Made by a program: the position numbers and the translations under genes
Notes under the pieces: generated by a model
Told to the model about the DNA's origin: nothing
Database searches by the model: none
What the model saw: the letters and a program-made list of their open reading frames with translations, nothing else
Part shown: piece by piece, positions 27,198 through 37,330 of the stretch
How the letters are laid out: every line of letters begins with the position of its first letter
Position numbering within the stretch: position 1 is the first letter of the stretch
Assembly: GCF_000424985.1 (NCBI RefSeq)
Contig: NZ_AUKX01000022.1
Location: 18,489-82,488, forward strand
Origin: Arenibacter latericius DSM 15913
Lineage (GTDB): Bacteria > Bacteroidota > Bacteroidia > Flavobacteriales > Flavobacteriaceae
Reading direction: 5' to 3'
DNA length: 64,000 nt

Positions 27198-28121
27198 TTA
27201 CTTTTTAAGAAAGTCAATATTCCTAGTAAGTCCAGAAAACTTAGTTCTTTTTACTGCTGATTTTTGGAACACCTTCCTAAAAACTTCTTCAGTAATTTCT
27301 TCCCAATCTTTTTTTGTCATGGAGAGCAACTCCGGTTTAGGATTAAATAAGGGTTCTTGATGTGGTTTGGAGAAGCGGTTCCATGGACACACATCCTGAC
27401 AAACGTCACATCCAAACATCCAATCATCAAATTTCCCATGAAATTCTGATGGGAGCTCCTCTTTTAATTCGATAGTAAAATAGGAAATACATTTACTACC
27501 ATCTACCACATAGGGTGCTACAATAGCCTGGGTGGGACAGGCATCTAAACAGGCAGTACAGGTGCCGCAATGATCAGTAACCCGGGAATCATACTCCAAC
27601 TCTAAATCTATGATTAACTCCGCTATAAAATAAAATGAACCCACTTGTTGGGTTAACAGATTACTGTTCTTTCCAATCCACCCCAAGCCACTTTTAGCAG
27701 CCCAGGCCTTATCTAATACTGGAGCAGAATCTACAAAGGCCCTTCCGTTGACCTCTCCTATTTCCTCAGAAATAAATTCTTGAAGTTGCCTTAGTTTTGT
27801 TTTTATAACATGATGATAATCTTGCCCGTAAGCATATTTGGAAATTTTATAAGTATCGTCCACCTGTTTTTCCTCAGGGTAATAATTAAGCAACAAAGAG
27901 ATGACGGATTTTGACCCTTCAACCAATTTTGTAGGATCTAAACGTTTATCAAAATGATTCTCCATATACTGCATCTCCCCATTCATATTGTTCTGAAGCC
28001 ATTTTTCTAATCTAGGCGCTTCCTCTTCCAGAAATTCAGCTTTAGAAATACCACATGACAAAAAACCGAGGCGTTTTGCTTCGGTTTTTATAAGTTCTGT
28101 ATTTTTATGATGGGCAGACAT
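27198..28121 (-). CDS. queG: epoxyqueuosine reductase QueG
   Basis: Cobalamin-dependent reduction of epoxyqueuosine to queuosine in tRNA, cytosolic. The 307-residue product has SPVL-type active site [20 protein letters not shown] with the catalytic Asp131, the GKNSNLL motif, and two 4Fe-4S sets: Cys185, Cys188, Cys191, Cys195 in [12 protein letters not shown] and Cys238, Cys241, Cys245 in [11 protein letters not shown], with Cys211 as a further candidate ligand. It is shorter than E. coli QueG (about 379 residues) because the C-terminal HEAT-like region is missing, as in other short forms. Oddly, a terminator-like hairpin lies within codons 11-20. Confidence 0.95.
   Translation of the reverse strand: MSAHHKNTELIKTEAKRLGFLSCGISKAEFLEEEAPRLEKWLQNNMNGEMQYMENHFDKRLDPTKLVEGSKSVISLLLNYYPEEKQVDDTYKISKYAYGQDYHHVIKTKLRQLQEFISEEIGEVNGRAFVDSAPVLDKAWAAKSGLGWIGKNSNLLTQQVGSFYFIAELIIDLELEYDSRVTDHCGTCTACLDACPTQAIVAPYVVDGSKCISYFTIELKEELPSEFHGKFDDWMFGCDVCQDVCPWNRFSKPHQEPLFNPKPELLSMTKKDWEEITEEVFRKVFQKSAVKRTKFSGLTRNIDFLKK
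28061..28089 (-). other. terminator-like hairpin inside the start of queG
   Basis: Nine-base perfect stem AAAAACCGA / TCGGTTTTT with an 11-base loop, on the coding strand within the first twenty codons of queG; the descending arm ends in a run of six T. It looks like an intrinsic terminator although it lies in coding sequence. Fifteen of its bases recur in the hairpin behind the P450 gene (31319-31333). Confidence 0.6.
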
Positions 28122-28264
28122 AGTACTATCGCTTTTCTATCTCCACTTTACTTAGGCTTTGTAAAATCGGAAAACGTTTCAGTTGCTAAAGTACAATTCT
28201 CATTTGTAATTTTATATTGCCATCCCACACTTCCTATTAATACAAAGGTCATTTTATAATATTT

Positions 28265-28771
28265 CTACAGGGATAATTTTAACTTTTTACGAATATCGTT
28301 CTTGGCCAAACTTACCTTATAAAACTTTTTCACGCCTTTACGTTTTGCATAATTCACAATATACCTAGTTTCGTATGGCATCCACCCTGAGTGATTCCTA
28401 TAAATGTCGGACATCATTTTAGATGGCATCCTTACATTTTTATAATATTCGAAAGCATATAAAATATTCCCTTCGTGATCAAAAGTAGCAACTATCCTTC
28501 CTTTCTTATCAATAAATCTTACAACGTAGGAATGTACTCCCCCATCATAAAAATCAGATTTCCTAACATCGTATCTAGCAACCTCCTCTTCTAGAACTTG
28601 AACACGATCAGGCGTAAACTCGTCCCTAACCTCATCTAAATAAGTAGAATTAATAATAGGCGACACTGTAACTCCAGTTAGCCCTACTTCTTTCACCTCT
28701 TCATCTATTTCTTGGGAGAACCCTAGGCTGGCAAGTCCTAGAAACATAATGCCTACAATTAGCTTTTTCAT
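28265..28771 (-). CDS. secreted protein of unknown function, possibly PepSY/BLIP-like
   Basis: Function not recognised. The 168-residue product has a clear signal peptide (about residues 1-19, MKKLIVGIMFLGLASLGFS, then QEID). The mature part contains short strand-helix units such as HSYVVRFIDKKGRIVATFDHEGNIL, where a strand, turn and DxxG segment recall PepSY-like or BLIP-like folds, followed by a basic C-terminus (YAKRKGVKKFYKV, NDIRKKLKL). Similar short exported proteins are common in Flavobacteriaceae and have often been given unreliable names. It stands 143 bases from queG and 213 bases from the broken regulator gene, so no operon link is evident. Confidence 0.8.
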   Translation of the reverse strand: MKKLIVGIMFLGLASLGFSQEIDEEVKEVGLTGVTVSPIINSTYLDEVRDEFTPDRVQVLEEEVARYDVRKSDFYDGGVHSYVVRFIDKKGRIVATFDHEGNILYAFEYYKNVRMPSKMMSDIYRNHSGWMPYETRYIVNYAKRKGVKKFYKVSLAKNDIRKKLKLSL

Positions 28772-28933
28772 GATGCTATAATTTTATGGATTTATACTTA
28801 AGGAAGATGGTTTAATATAGCGCACGACACATAGCAACTATGATGTAATTTCTTTCAATTATATTTTAAAGACTTAAGAACATAATTGGAAGCCAAAAAA
28901 ACCGGCATCAAACAAGAAAAAGTAATTTTTAAT

Positions 28934-28961
28934 GAGCGTTGATGTGATGAAAACGACGCTC
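28934..28961 (-). terminator. weak terminator-like hairpin after the AraC-TPR gene
   Basis: Stem GAGCGT / ACGCTC (28934-28939 with 28956-28961), 16-base loop, followed on the minus strand by an A/T-rich run with a broken T-tract. It begins 23 bases past the stop codon at 28985. Confidence 0.4.
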
Positions 28962-28984
28962 TTAATTGACATTATATCCTAGAG

Positions 28985-30943
28985 TTAATAGATTGTTTTT
29001 TGGGGACCATAAGTAGCCCTTAAATTCATTTTCTTTAGTAGCGCTAAAAATCTGGGTTCGGAGTGCAGGTTTCTGAAATAGATATTATGCTTTATTCTAA
29101 TAATATGTGGAATCCTTAGTTCTAAACTTTTCTCTAATAGCTCTAACGCCTTATCTTTTTCTCCTAAAAATGAATACTTCTGAGCCATAAAAAAAGGAAC
29201 GTTTACTTCATTTAAGGTTTTATCATAGTCTATGAGCCATTTAAAGATTTCATCTATTCCATTTTCCTTATACAATTTTGCAACCACCGGACTGTATTGA
29301 CCTGTATTAGGATCTAACTCTAGAATACACTGCAACTCCCTAATTGCTAGATCATAATTTTCTTGAACCATATGCAAATCAAAATTAATCCAATAAGCCG
29401 TTATATAACCTTTATTGATTTCTAATGCTTTATTAGTATGGTCAATAGCCTCATCATAATTTCCCATTTGCACTTTATAAATAGCACTAAAGCTATATAC
29501 ATAGTAACACAATGGGTTTAGCAATTGTGCATGAGAAAGCTGCTCCATAGCTTCTTCAAAACGTTCGGTAACAAATAATATCCTAGCATATTGCATTCTA
29601 GTAAGGTAGTTTTCTGGGTCTAAGCCTATAGCTATCAAGAACTCTTTTTCAGCTTCTTTCCAATTATAATTAAACACACCCTCCAAAGAACCTAAAATAC
29701 TGTGAGGTTCTGCGAGACCTCCATCTAAAGCGGTCGCTATAAGGGCTAACTGCCTTATGTTATTTAGTTTATCTAGAATGGTCCCTTGTGAAAGCCCAGT
29801 AAAAAGATTCATAAAATGCAAATCGGCCAAACCAGAATACGCCAAGGCAAATTCCGGATCTTTGTCAATTGCTTCTTGGTAATACTTGTTGCTGTTTTCA
29901 AAACTATGCTCCCCTCCATGATCCTTAAAATATTTCCCTTTGAGATATAGGCTATAGGCTTCCAGATCATCGGTAGGCATACGCTCTACTTGTTTTAACT
30001 CCTCCAAAGAAAGGTTAGCATTCAATTTTTTTGCTATTTGCTCAGAAATCTCTGTTTGCATTGCAAAAATATCTTTAAGACTTCTATCATAAGTTTCGGA
30101 CCATATTTGATGATCCTTTTTGGCTTCTATTAGCCTAACTATAATACGAATCTTGTCTTCATACTGTTGCACACTTGCTTCTAAGAGGTAAGAAACCCCT
30201 AGGTCTTTAGCAATCTCAGAAGCCGTTTTAACGGTTTCTCGGTATTGCTCCATACTCGTACTAGAAATTACTTTAATTTGGGACATTTTATTCAAATTAC
30301 TTTATATAGACGCCATAATGCCATCGGCATAATATTGATTCTCTATTTCTTCACTGAGATTTTTAAAAGGGATAATAGCGATGGTCTTGGCCTCTTCCCT
30401 AATTGTACCATTTAATAAATTATTACGATTGCTATTAAGATTGTAGAAAAACAATAGGACTCCAATAGTCACTATAATCAAGATGCTAATAATCGTAAGC
30501 CGAAATCTATACACCTTGGGACCTATAAAAGCTGCCCAAGGTTTATTAGTTGTAATTGACCCTTCTTCTAGATCCTTCTCTTGTACACCAATGAAGCTTT
30601 TATCCTTAACCTTCCCTGGGGAATACCCAAAATAATCATTAAAACAAGTGTTAAAGTAAGTGGGACTTGCAAAACCCACCTTATAAGCAACTTCGGCTGC
30701 TGTATAAAGGTTTGATTTTAATAATTCGAGCGCTTTTTGCAGTCTATATTCTCTGATAAACTGACTTGCAGATTCCCCCTTAATAGCATGTAGTTTTCTA
30801 TGTAGTTGGGAGCGACTTAAACCAATTGAGCTTGCTAATTCTCGCACACCAAAATTTTCATTCTCCAAATTAACCGAAAGAATATCAGTTAGCTTAGCAA
30901 TGAACCCATCGTCCTGCGAATGTGATATAGTAGACATAACCAA
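28985..30943 (-). pseudogene. AraC-type regulator with membrane helix and TPR repeats, interrupted by an in-frame TAA
   Basis: One gene in two pieces. The 5' part (30302-30943, 213 codons) encodes an AraC-type DNA-binding domain (about residues 20-112; VRELASSIGLSRSQLHRKL and AYKVGFASPTYFNTCFNDYFGYSPG), a membrane helix (about residues 148-167) and the start of a TolB-like domain (KTIAIIPFKNLSEE...YYADGIMASI). A TAA at 30302-30304 then interrupts it. The same frame continues without shift: S-N-L-N-K-MSQIKVISSTSMEQYRET, AKDLGVSYLLEASVQ, and a run of TPR repeats to 28985. In family members ADG-x-M is followed by I-L-N-x-L, so the stop stands where Leu is expected, a one-base change. The downstream half is intact, so the lesion is recent, a sequencing error, or bypassed; a new start at TTG 30295 or ATG 30286 could yield a 433-436-residue protein. 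Confidence 0.85.
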
Positions 30944-31376
30944 AATTTTCTTTCACTTATGGTTTCTAATTCTGTGAACAGTTTTTATTACCCCGAATTC
31001 TAAGGATAAGTTTTTAGTACTTCTACGTTTGAGAAATACTACCTACAGTCACTGTACTGGAAAACACAAATACAATTATGGTTGACTTACTTAAATTTAA
31101 TCTTTATCTATTGAAAAGGATGTTACAAATCGTTCAAATAATAATAAAAGTAATTTAAAACAAACACCTCTTATTTAATCGCTATTTGGGATATAGAGGT
31201 TATAATTTTCGCAAGAATGGGTCGCAGTGTTATATACTAAAGCTCAAAAAACCTTGAGGAAATTTAATAAATATGAGGAGTTGCTAAATAGCGTAGAATG
31301 ATACTTGACATAAAAGCAAGGCGTTTTGCTTCGCCTTTTACAATTTGTTATTCTGATGATTTTTATCCAGGTTAAC
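30944..31376. other. gap between the AraC-TPR gene and the P450 gene
   Basis: Holds the terminator-like hairpin behind the P450 gene (31311-31340) and presumably the promoter of the AraC-TPR gene near 30950-31100, where no exact TAnnTTTG was found. No open frame or repeat of note. Confidence 0.5.
31311..31340 (-). terminator. terminator-like hairpin after the P450 gene
   Basis: Stem AAGGCG / CGCCTT (31318-31323 with 31332-31337), 8-base loop, followed on the minus strand by GCTTTTA. It lies 40 bases past the P450 stop codon. Confidence 0.65.
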
Positions 31377-32708
31377 TTACCTGGCTTTAAATGTTAAAGT
31401 CACCTTCTTAGGTTTTAGCGAAATTAGGGGGTCTATTTCCACGGCATCCATACTGGTAGTTATTTTATATTTTCTAATAATCTCTGTAATGGTAATCATC
31501 ATTTCTACCATAGCAAAATTATTACCCACACACATTCTAGGTCCGGCTCCACATGGATAATAAAAATCACCATACTCCGACTTATCTAAGGCTTTAAAAC
31601 GGTATGGATTAAATTGTTCGGGATTTTCCCAAAAACCAGCATATCGGTGCAACTCGTATAAAGACATCAACACTAGCGTATCTTTAGGGATAGATATCCC
31701 TTCGTATTTTTCATCTTCAATAGCCACCCTATCCATAACATAGGCGGGCGGAAATAATCGAAGTGTTTCCTCCAAACAATATTTTACTAGGGGAAATTTC
31801 CTTTCCCATTGTGTAAACTCCAATTGACTAAAAGCTGTTTTTTCTACGGACACCTCTTTATATACCTGCTGCTGAATATCTTGATGTTTTGCCAATAAGT
31901 AAAGCGCAAAACTCAACGCATTTGCCGTTGTTTCGTGTCCGGCCGTAAAAAGAATTAACACTTCATCTATCAATTGAGCATCAGGCATGGGCGACCCATC
32001 TTCATAACGAGCCTTCAATAACATATCTAAAAGATCGTCTACTTCTTGTCCCGCATTGCGTCTTTCTTCAATAATCTCTAAAAGAAGTAATTTAGACTCA
32101 TCGGAAAGAGATAGGTGTTTTTTGATTTCACCGTTCATTTTAAACCACCACTTAAGATAGGGCTGTCTCATTTCCTTAATTAGCATACGCTGATTGGCCT
32201 CTGTAATATATTTTAGGCGCTGCATTTTATCACGGATATCCGTACTACTGAAAAGCGATTTTGCAACTACCTGGAAAGCTAAATCCCCCATTAACGGAAA
32301 TATATCTTCTTCAGTCTCCGTAGGAATACGTTCCAATTCATAAAGTATGGCTTGATGCATTACCCTTAATAAATTTTGCAATTTCTTTTTGTGAAAAGCA
32401 GGCTGCACCATTCTTCGATGAGTCCTCCAATGTTCTCCATTAGAAGTTAAAATCCCATGCCCTACATACTTTGCCAGGTCAACGGTTTGTAAGGATGATT
32501 TTTGAAATTTTTTGTGTTGCTTTTGTAGAATGTATTTAATAAGACCAGGATTCCTGGTGAAAAGAACGGGCTTCTTAGTGGTTAAACGAATATTGAAATA
32601 ATCTCCATAGGCTTCAAAATTCTTATGATGAAAAGGCAATGGGTTTTTAAGAATAGCCCTTGCATTTTTAATAACCTGAAGTCTGGAGACCAATTTCAAA
32701 TTGTTCAT
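31377..32708 (-). CDS. cytochrome P450
   Basis: Haem-thiolate monooxygenase, probably cytosolic since no membrane anchor is seen. The 443-residue product has the I-helix oxygen-activation motif AGHETT (about residues 254-259), the K-helix ExxR in LEETLRLFPPA, the PERF-like NPEQFNPYRF, and the haem loop YYPCGAGPRMCVGNNFAM with the thiolate Cys393. The family has Phe where this protein has Cys386 (PFG changed to PCG); the codon is TGT, one base from TTT. Sequence features resemble CYP4/102-like bacterial fatty acid hydroxylases, but the substrate is not deducible. It follows ruvB by 49 bases on the same strand and may be co-transcribed. No ferredoxin or reductase gene is adjacent. Confidence 0.93.
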   Translation of the reverse strand: MNNLKLVSRLQVIKNARAILKNPLPFHHKNFEAYGDYFNIRLTTKKPVLFTRNPGLIKYILQKQHKKFQKSSLQTVDLAKYVGHGILTSNGEHWRTHRRMVQPAFHKKKLQNLLRVMHQAILYELERIPTETEEDIFPLMGDLAFQVVAKSLFSSTDIRDKMQRLKYITEANQRMLIKEMRQPYLKWWFKMNGEIKKHLSLSDESKLLLLEIIEERRNAGQEVDDLLDMLLKARYEDGSPMPDAQLIDEVLILFTAGHETTANALSFALYLLAKHQDIQQQVYKEVSVEKTAFSQLEFTQWERKFPLVKYCLEETLRLFPPAYVMDRVAIEDEKYEGISIPKDTLVLMSLYELHRYAGFWENPEQFNPYRFKALDKSEYGDFYYPCGAGPRMCVGNNFAMVEMMITITEIIRKYKITTSMDAVEIDPLISLKPKKVTLTFKAR

Positions 32709-32757
32709 TAGCTAAGAAAATTCCGTTATAAAAACAGTCTTATATAAAAACTGTAGA

Positions 32758-33780
32758 CTAAAACAGTCCTTGTTGGGTGTTCCCTTTTATTCTTCCTAAA
32801 TGTTTATAGGCTAATTCCGTTACTTCCCTTCCTCTTGGTGTACGCATAATAAATCCTTGTTGTATTAAAAAGGGTTCGTACACTTCTTCTATAGTCTCGG
32901 CACTTTCTGATACTGCTGTAGCTAAAGTAGTAATACCAACAGGACCTCCTTTAAACTTGTCTATTATGGTGGTTAGGATTTTATTGTCCATTTCGTCCAA
33001 TCCGTGAGCATCTACATTTAAAGCTTTTAGGCCAAACCTGGCAATTTCTATATCTATTTTCCCATTACCTTTTATTTGAGCAAAATCTCTTACCCTTCTA
33101 AGCAGGGCGTTACAGATCCTAGGAGTTCCTCTACTTCTACCTGCTATTTCAATAGCCGCTTCTAAACTAATTGGTACATTTAAAATTTCGGCACTACGTT
33201 CAACGATAGTAGATAGCAATTCTGTGGAATAATATTGTAACCTGCTTTGGATTCCAAATCGAGCCCGCATGGGAGATGTTAATAATCCAGATCTTGTGGT
33301 AGCTCCAATTAAAGTGAAGGGATTTAGATTAATCTGAACTGTCCTAGCATTTGGCCCAGATTCTATCATAATATCAATCTTATAATCCTCCATAGCAGAG
33401 TACAAATATTCCTCTACGATGGGACTCAATCTATGGATTTCATCAATGAAGAGCACATCCCGCTCATTAAGATTGGTTAGCAAACCGGCTAAATCTCCCG
33501 GCTTATCCAAAACTGGTCCGGATGTAATTTTAATTCCTACTCCCAGCTCATTAGCCAAAATATGGGCTAGCGTAGTTTTACCAAGCCCAGGAGGTCCGTG
33601 GAATAATGTATGGTCCAAAGCTTCATCACGTTGGTTGGCGGCTTCTACAAATACCTTTAAATTTTCCAGTACTTGTTCCTGGCCCGTAAAATCATCAAAA
33701 GTTATAGGGCGCAAGGCTCTATCTATATCTAGTTCTTCAGGACTAAATCTATCCGTTGTAGGATCTAAATTCTCATTCAT
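32758..33780 (-). CDS. ruvB: Holliday junction DNA helicase RuvB
   Basis: AAA+ motor that drives branch migration with RuvA. The 340-residue product has the family-typical [18 protein letters not shown], Walker [12 protein letters not shown], Walker [13 protein letters not shown], sensor 1 GATTRSG and the arginine finger region SPMRARFG, then the winged-helix C-terminal domain ([18 protein letters not shown]). Length and sequence are standard. It is the first gene before the P450. A TATCTTTG box (33785-33792, minus strand) ends four bases before the ATG, which would make a leaderless message if used. Confidence 0.97.
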   Translation of the reverse strand: MNENLDPTTDRFSPEELDIDRALRPITFDDFTGQEQVLENLKVFVEAANQRDEALDHTLFHGPPGLGKTTLAHILANELGVGIKITSGPVLDKPGDLAGLLTNLNERDVLFIDEIHRLSPIVEEYLYSAMEDYKIDIMIESGPNARTVQINLNPFTLIGATTRSGLLTSPMRARFGIQSRLQYYSTELLSTIVERSAEILNVPISLEAAIEIAGRSRGTPRICNALLRRVRDFAQIKGNGKIDIEIARFGLKALNVDAHGLDEMDNKILTTIIDKFKGGPVGITTLATAVSESAETIEEVYEPFLIQQGFIMRTPRGREVTELAYKHLGRIKGNTQQGLF

Positions 33781-33949
33781 ACTTCAAAGATAATGGAAAT
33801 CGCGTTTCATTTACTTTAATATAATCCAATTCTCTACCTATAAGCCTCTCCATTCGTTTGCAAGCCCTATTTAGGAAGCTAAAAGAAATATTATTAACTC
33901 TAATTATCGCTATAAATAAAAAGACAAAAATAATTGGTACTTTCAGACT

Positions 33950-36214
33950 ATGGAAAAAATAAACTTCTCATCTAACATTCTTCAATACATCCCCTTCTTT
34001 TTTGTTATATGGTCCGATGATTTACTCTCTGTGTCCGAGGTAACTGTAGTAAGGCGAAGTATAGAAAATGACCCTACCCTCACAGAAGACGAACGAGCCC
34101 TGCTTTATTCTTGGCTCAATAAGGAGCAACCACCAAAAACTAAGGTAATAAAAAGCTGGGCTAATATAATTTCTACTTCAGGCGTTAAATTAATTGAGAG
34201 CGACACCTACCCCCTAAGCTCATTCAGTAAAAAACTAGCCTTATTTAATGATCAAAATAGCGCTATTAATGAAAACCTGTCGGAAATAGAAATCAACCTA
34301 GGCATACAACCTAATCACTATCATCATCTATTTGAGGTAGAGGTGTTATCCGAAAAAACGTCGAACTATTACAATGCCAAGGAAATTAGCAACCTGCTTA
34401 AGGGTAAACATGCACAGGCATTAGAAAATCTTGCAAAATTGCTTTCTCATTCACTTTTCGCTTGGGAGGTCAATAGAAATTTAGATGAGTTTAGGAATAA
34501 GGTGCTAACTCAGGTTCAGTATTTGGGCGAGAAGGGAATTGGAGCTATAGCCTATCCAGAGGCCTATGGCGGAAAAGACGACATGGAATTATACGCCAAT
34601 ATCTTTGAACACCTCATGTTTTTAGATGGTAGTCTTACCGTAAAATTTGGAGTGCAATTTGGGCTTTTTGGTGGAAGCATTGAAAAACTAGGCACCAAAA
34701 AGCATCACGATCAATATTTAAAAGCCATTGGAAACACTAGTTTACTGGGATGTTTTGCCATGACAGAAACAGGGCATGGCTCTAACGTAAGAGGAATAAA
34801 AACCACTGCAACCTACAATCCAACAAATGATACCATTATTATACACACCCCAGGCAAGAATGATAATAAGGAATACATTGGAAACGCCCTTCATGGCACC
34901 ATGGCCACCGTTTTCGCACAATTAATTGTAAACGGCAAGAACAGAGGAGTACATGCTATTCTAGTTCCCCTCAGGGATGATATGAATAATTCCATGCCGG
35001 GAATCACTATTGAAGATTGTGGTTATAAACTGGGCCTTAACGGGGTAGATAATGGTAAAATATGGTTTAATCAAGTGGAGGTCCCACGAGAAAACCTCCT
35101 AAATAAATATGGTGACATCAGTGCCGATGGGCAATATCACTCCACTATTAAAAATCCGAACAAACGATTTTTCACCATGCTAGGAACCTTAGTTGGCGGA
35201 AGAATATGCGTTGCAAAAGGGGCATTGGGTGGAGCAAAAATGGCCCTCGCTATTGCAGTAAAATACGCATTAAACAGGCGACAGTTTAACGATAACGTAA
35301 AAATTCAGGAAGATCTAATTATGGATTATCCATCCCATCAATTAAGACTAACACCTGCTATTGCAAAATGTTATGTTTACCATGCCACTTTAGAAAATCT
35401 AATGAAACAATATAGTGACAAAACCATAACAGACAAGCGAAAAATTGAATCCCAAGTAGCGGCTGTAAAAGCAACAATTACTTGGTTTTCTAATGAAACC
35501 ATTCAGGAATGTAGAGAAGCATGTGGTGGTAAGGGATATCTATTAGAAAATAGGATACCAGACCTAAAGAACGATGTAGATATCTTCACCACCTTTGAAG
35601 GAGACAACACGGTATTGTTACAATTAGCTGCAAAGGGTATTTTATCTGAGTTTAACAGTGAGTTCAATGGTGGAGGTTTTACCGCCGTGTTAAAGCTAAT
35701 AAGCACTCAGATAAAGGATAAAATAGTCACTATAAATCCCGCCTACTCCAACAAGGTAGACAAAGATCATCTTTACAATCCTAAATTTCATTTACATGCT
35801 TTTAAGTATAGAACAAGAAGACTAACCTATACCCTCGCCATGAGGATAAAAGATTACATTGAAAAAGGAGTTCCTACTTATCAGGCATTTTTAAAAGTAC
35901 AAACGCACTTATTAGCATTAGGAAGAGCCTATAGTTGTGAGTTGGCCTACCATACCTTTGTAAAATTTACAGAGAACATAGAAGATCAGAAAAAACAGGC
36001 CTTATTTAGAAAACTTGGGGTATTGTTTGCCTTGCATGAGATAAGAGAAAATGCTTCATGGTTTTTAGAACAAGGATATATTGGTGGCACAAAGTCTAAA
36101 GCGATACGCCAAAGGGTAGAACGGTTAAGCTCCGAATTACGCCCCCATATTGAGGTTTTAGTTGATGGGTTCGGTATCCCTGAACATTGTATAACGGCCC
36201 CAATAACCTCATAA
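33950..36214 (+). CDS. acyl-CoA dehydrogenase/oxidase family protein
   Basis: FAD-dependent oxidation of acyl-CoA to enoyl-CoA; acyl-CoA oxidase-like architecture suggests direct oxygen use, though that is inference. The 754-residue product is much longer than a 380-residue dehydrogenase. It has an N-terminal extension of about 130 residues, the core with CFAMTETGHGSNVRGIKTTATY (FAD/substrate block, about residue 270), GKIWFNQVEVPRENLLN, NRRQFND and the FEGDNTVLLQLAAKGIL motif shared with peroxisomal oxidases, and a long helical C-terminal domain. It is transcribed alone, divergent from ruvB. No enoyl-CoA hydratase or thiolase is nearby. Confidence 0.92.
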   Translation: MEKINFSSNILQYIPFFFVIWSDDLLSVSEVTVVRRSIENDPTLTEDERALLYSWLNKEQPPKTKVIKSWANIISTSGVKLIESDTYPLSSFSKKLALFNDQNSAINENLSEIEINLGIQPNHYHHLFEVEVLSEKTSNYYNAKEISNLLKGKHAQALENLAKLLSHSLFAWEVNRNLDEFRNKVLTQVQYLGEKGIGAIAYPEAYGGKDDMELYANIFEHLMFLDGSLTVKFGVQFGLFGGSIEKLGTKKHHDQYLKAIGNTSLLGCFAMTETGHGSNVRGIKTTATYNPTNDTIIIHTPGKNDNKEYIGNALHGTMATVFAQLIVNGKNRGVHAILVPLRDDMNNSMPGITIEDCGYKLGLNGVDNGKIWFNQVEVPRENLLNKYGDISADGQYHSTIKNPNKRFFTMLGTLVGGRICVAKGALGGAKMALAIAVKYALNRRQFNDNVKIQEDLIMDYPSHQLRLTPAIAKCYVYHATLENLMKQYSDKTITDKRKIESQVAAVKATITWFSNETIQECREACGGKGYLLENRIPDLKNDVDIFTTFEGDNTVLLQLAAKGILSEFNSEFNGGGFTAVLKLISTQIKDKIVTINPAYSNKVDKDHLYNPKFHLHAFKYRTRRLTYTLAMRIKDYIEKGVPTYQAFLKVQTHLLALGRAYSCELAYHTFVKFTENIEDQKKQALFRKLGVLFALHEIRENASWFLEQGYIGGTKSKAIRQRVERLSSELRPHIEVLVDGFGIPEHCITAPITS

Positions 36215-36274
36215 CCTAAAGTCTATTCATTCTAGAGAAAAAATTTGCTCACCACCTCTATATAGATAAGACTA

Positions 36275-37096
36275 CTACTTACGTCTATAAAGCTCTGAGG
36301 TATCTAGAAATTCTTGAAGTTCTATTTCCCCCTTGCCATAGACATAAGTCTTTGATGAACCAGAAGCAAAAAGCTCTAACAAATTAGTCGCATTAACCTC
36401 GGCAGATGAATTTCCATCTAACGAAGCTACAATATGATCTACCTCTAATTTACTTGCTTTTAGGCTAGAATTCTCCATTAAATTACATTGTAATTGAGCG
36501 GAAGCACCCTCTAGAAAGGCGTTAGCATTATTAACAGATTCAATTTTGGTCACTTGAGCAATTGCATATAACTTAAGCTTAGCCTTATCCTTTAGATTTA
36601 TATTTAAGCTATCTCCTTCCATTCTAAAATCTCCAGAGCTCTTTTCACTCATAGCAACATCCAAATATTCCGTTTTCACTGACAGATCTGCCTTAGCATT
36701 AGAAGCCATATCTACCCTAAGCGCCTCTGTGTGGAAAGTATTCTTAGTAAAAACCTTGCCGTTATTGATCGTTATATGATACAACTGATCAAAGAACACT
36801 GTAATATTAAGTTTTTTCTTTCTAGTAATTTTATAAAAGGAGCTTATTCTAAGTGTTTCATTCTCCACAGTAAACCTTAAAACATCGATTAAATTATCAT
36901 CAGCTTCTAATTTATATCCGTGGGGTTCTCCAGGTTGAAGAGATATTTCTAGATCATCTTCCAAAACAATGGCATTAAAGAAAGGGAGATCTTCTGAAAC
37001 CTCAATCACATTTCTATTACCTTTTATCTTTGGTTGTCTTTGGGCATACGCAACTACGTTCACCATTAACAGCAGAACTATAATATATCTTTTCAA
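36275..37096 (-). CDS. DUF2807 (GIN-domain) secreted protein
   Basis: Exported protein of the head-GIN/DUF2807 family, described as auto-transporter adhesin head-like, with no firm biochemical role. The 273-residue product has a signal peptide (about residues 1-18, ending VVAYA) and then a repetitive right-handed beta-helix-like body with regular turns (SNAKADLSVKTEYLDVAM, NNANAFLEGASAQLQC, GNSSAEVNATNLLELFASGSSKTYVYGK). It converges with the acyl-CoA oxidase-like gene 60 bases away. An 8-base dyad lies about 180 bases upstream of its start. Anti-sigma and stress loci often carry DUF2807 genes, but none is visible here. Confidence 0.88.
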   Translation of the reverse strand: MKRYIIVLLLMVNVVAYAQRQPKIKGNRNVIEVSEDLPFFNAIVLEDDLEISLQPGEPHGYKLEADDNLIDVLRFTVENETLRISSFYKITRKKKLNITVFFDQLYHITINNGKVFTKNTFHTEALRVDMASNAKADLSVKTEYLDVAMSEKSSGDFRMEGDSLNINLKDKAKLKLYAIAQVTKIESVNNANAFLEGASAQLQCNLMENSSLKASKLEVDHIVASLDGNSSAEVNATNLLELFASGSSKTYVYGKGEIELQEFLDTSELYRRK

Positions 37097-37272
37097 TATG
37101 TCGTTTTTAAATTATTAAACTATTTCATTTTGTTAACTTCCTATACTCATGGGAAACCAACAAGCTAAACAGTCACCTTCACAAAGCCTACAACTAGTTT
37201 TAACAGCTCTTTTAACCCCGGTCTATACCTAATATCATAATCAAAAAAATAGTTCTTACAAGAGACATAACA

Positions 37273-37296
37273 ATAACTAACCGGAGAATTAGTTAT
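37273..37296. repeat. inverted repeat upstream of the DUF2807 gene
   Basis: ATAACTAA (37273-37280) and TTAGTTAT (37289-37296) form a perfect 8-base dyad around CCGGAGAA. It is not followed by a T-run and lies in the gap between ctaD and the DUF2807 gene, so an operator is possible. Confidence 0.5.
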
Positions 37297-37330
37297 AGGA
37301 TGGTTACAAAGACCAGTGCTTTGAAGATAC

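Noticed and set aside
33785..33792. TATCTTTG box directly before ruvB as a firm promoter
   Set aside because: Matches the -7 consensus but lies four bases from the ATG and has no -33 TTG, so it is mentioned only in the ruvB entry.
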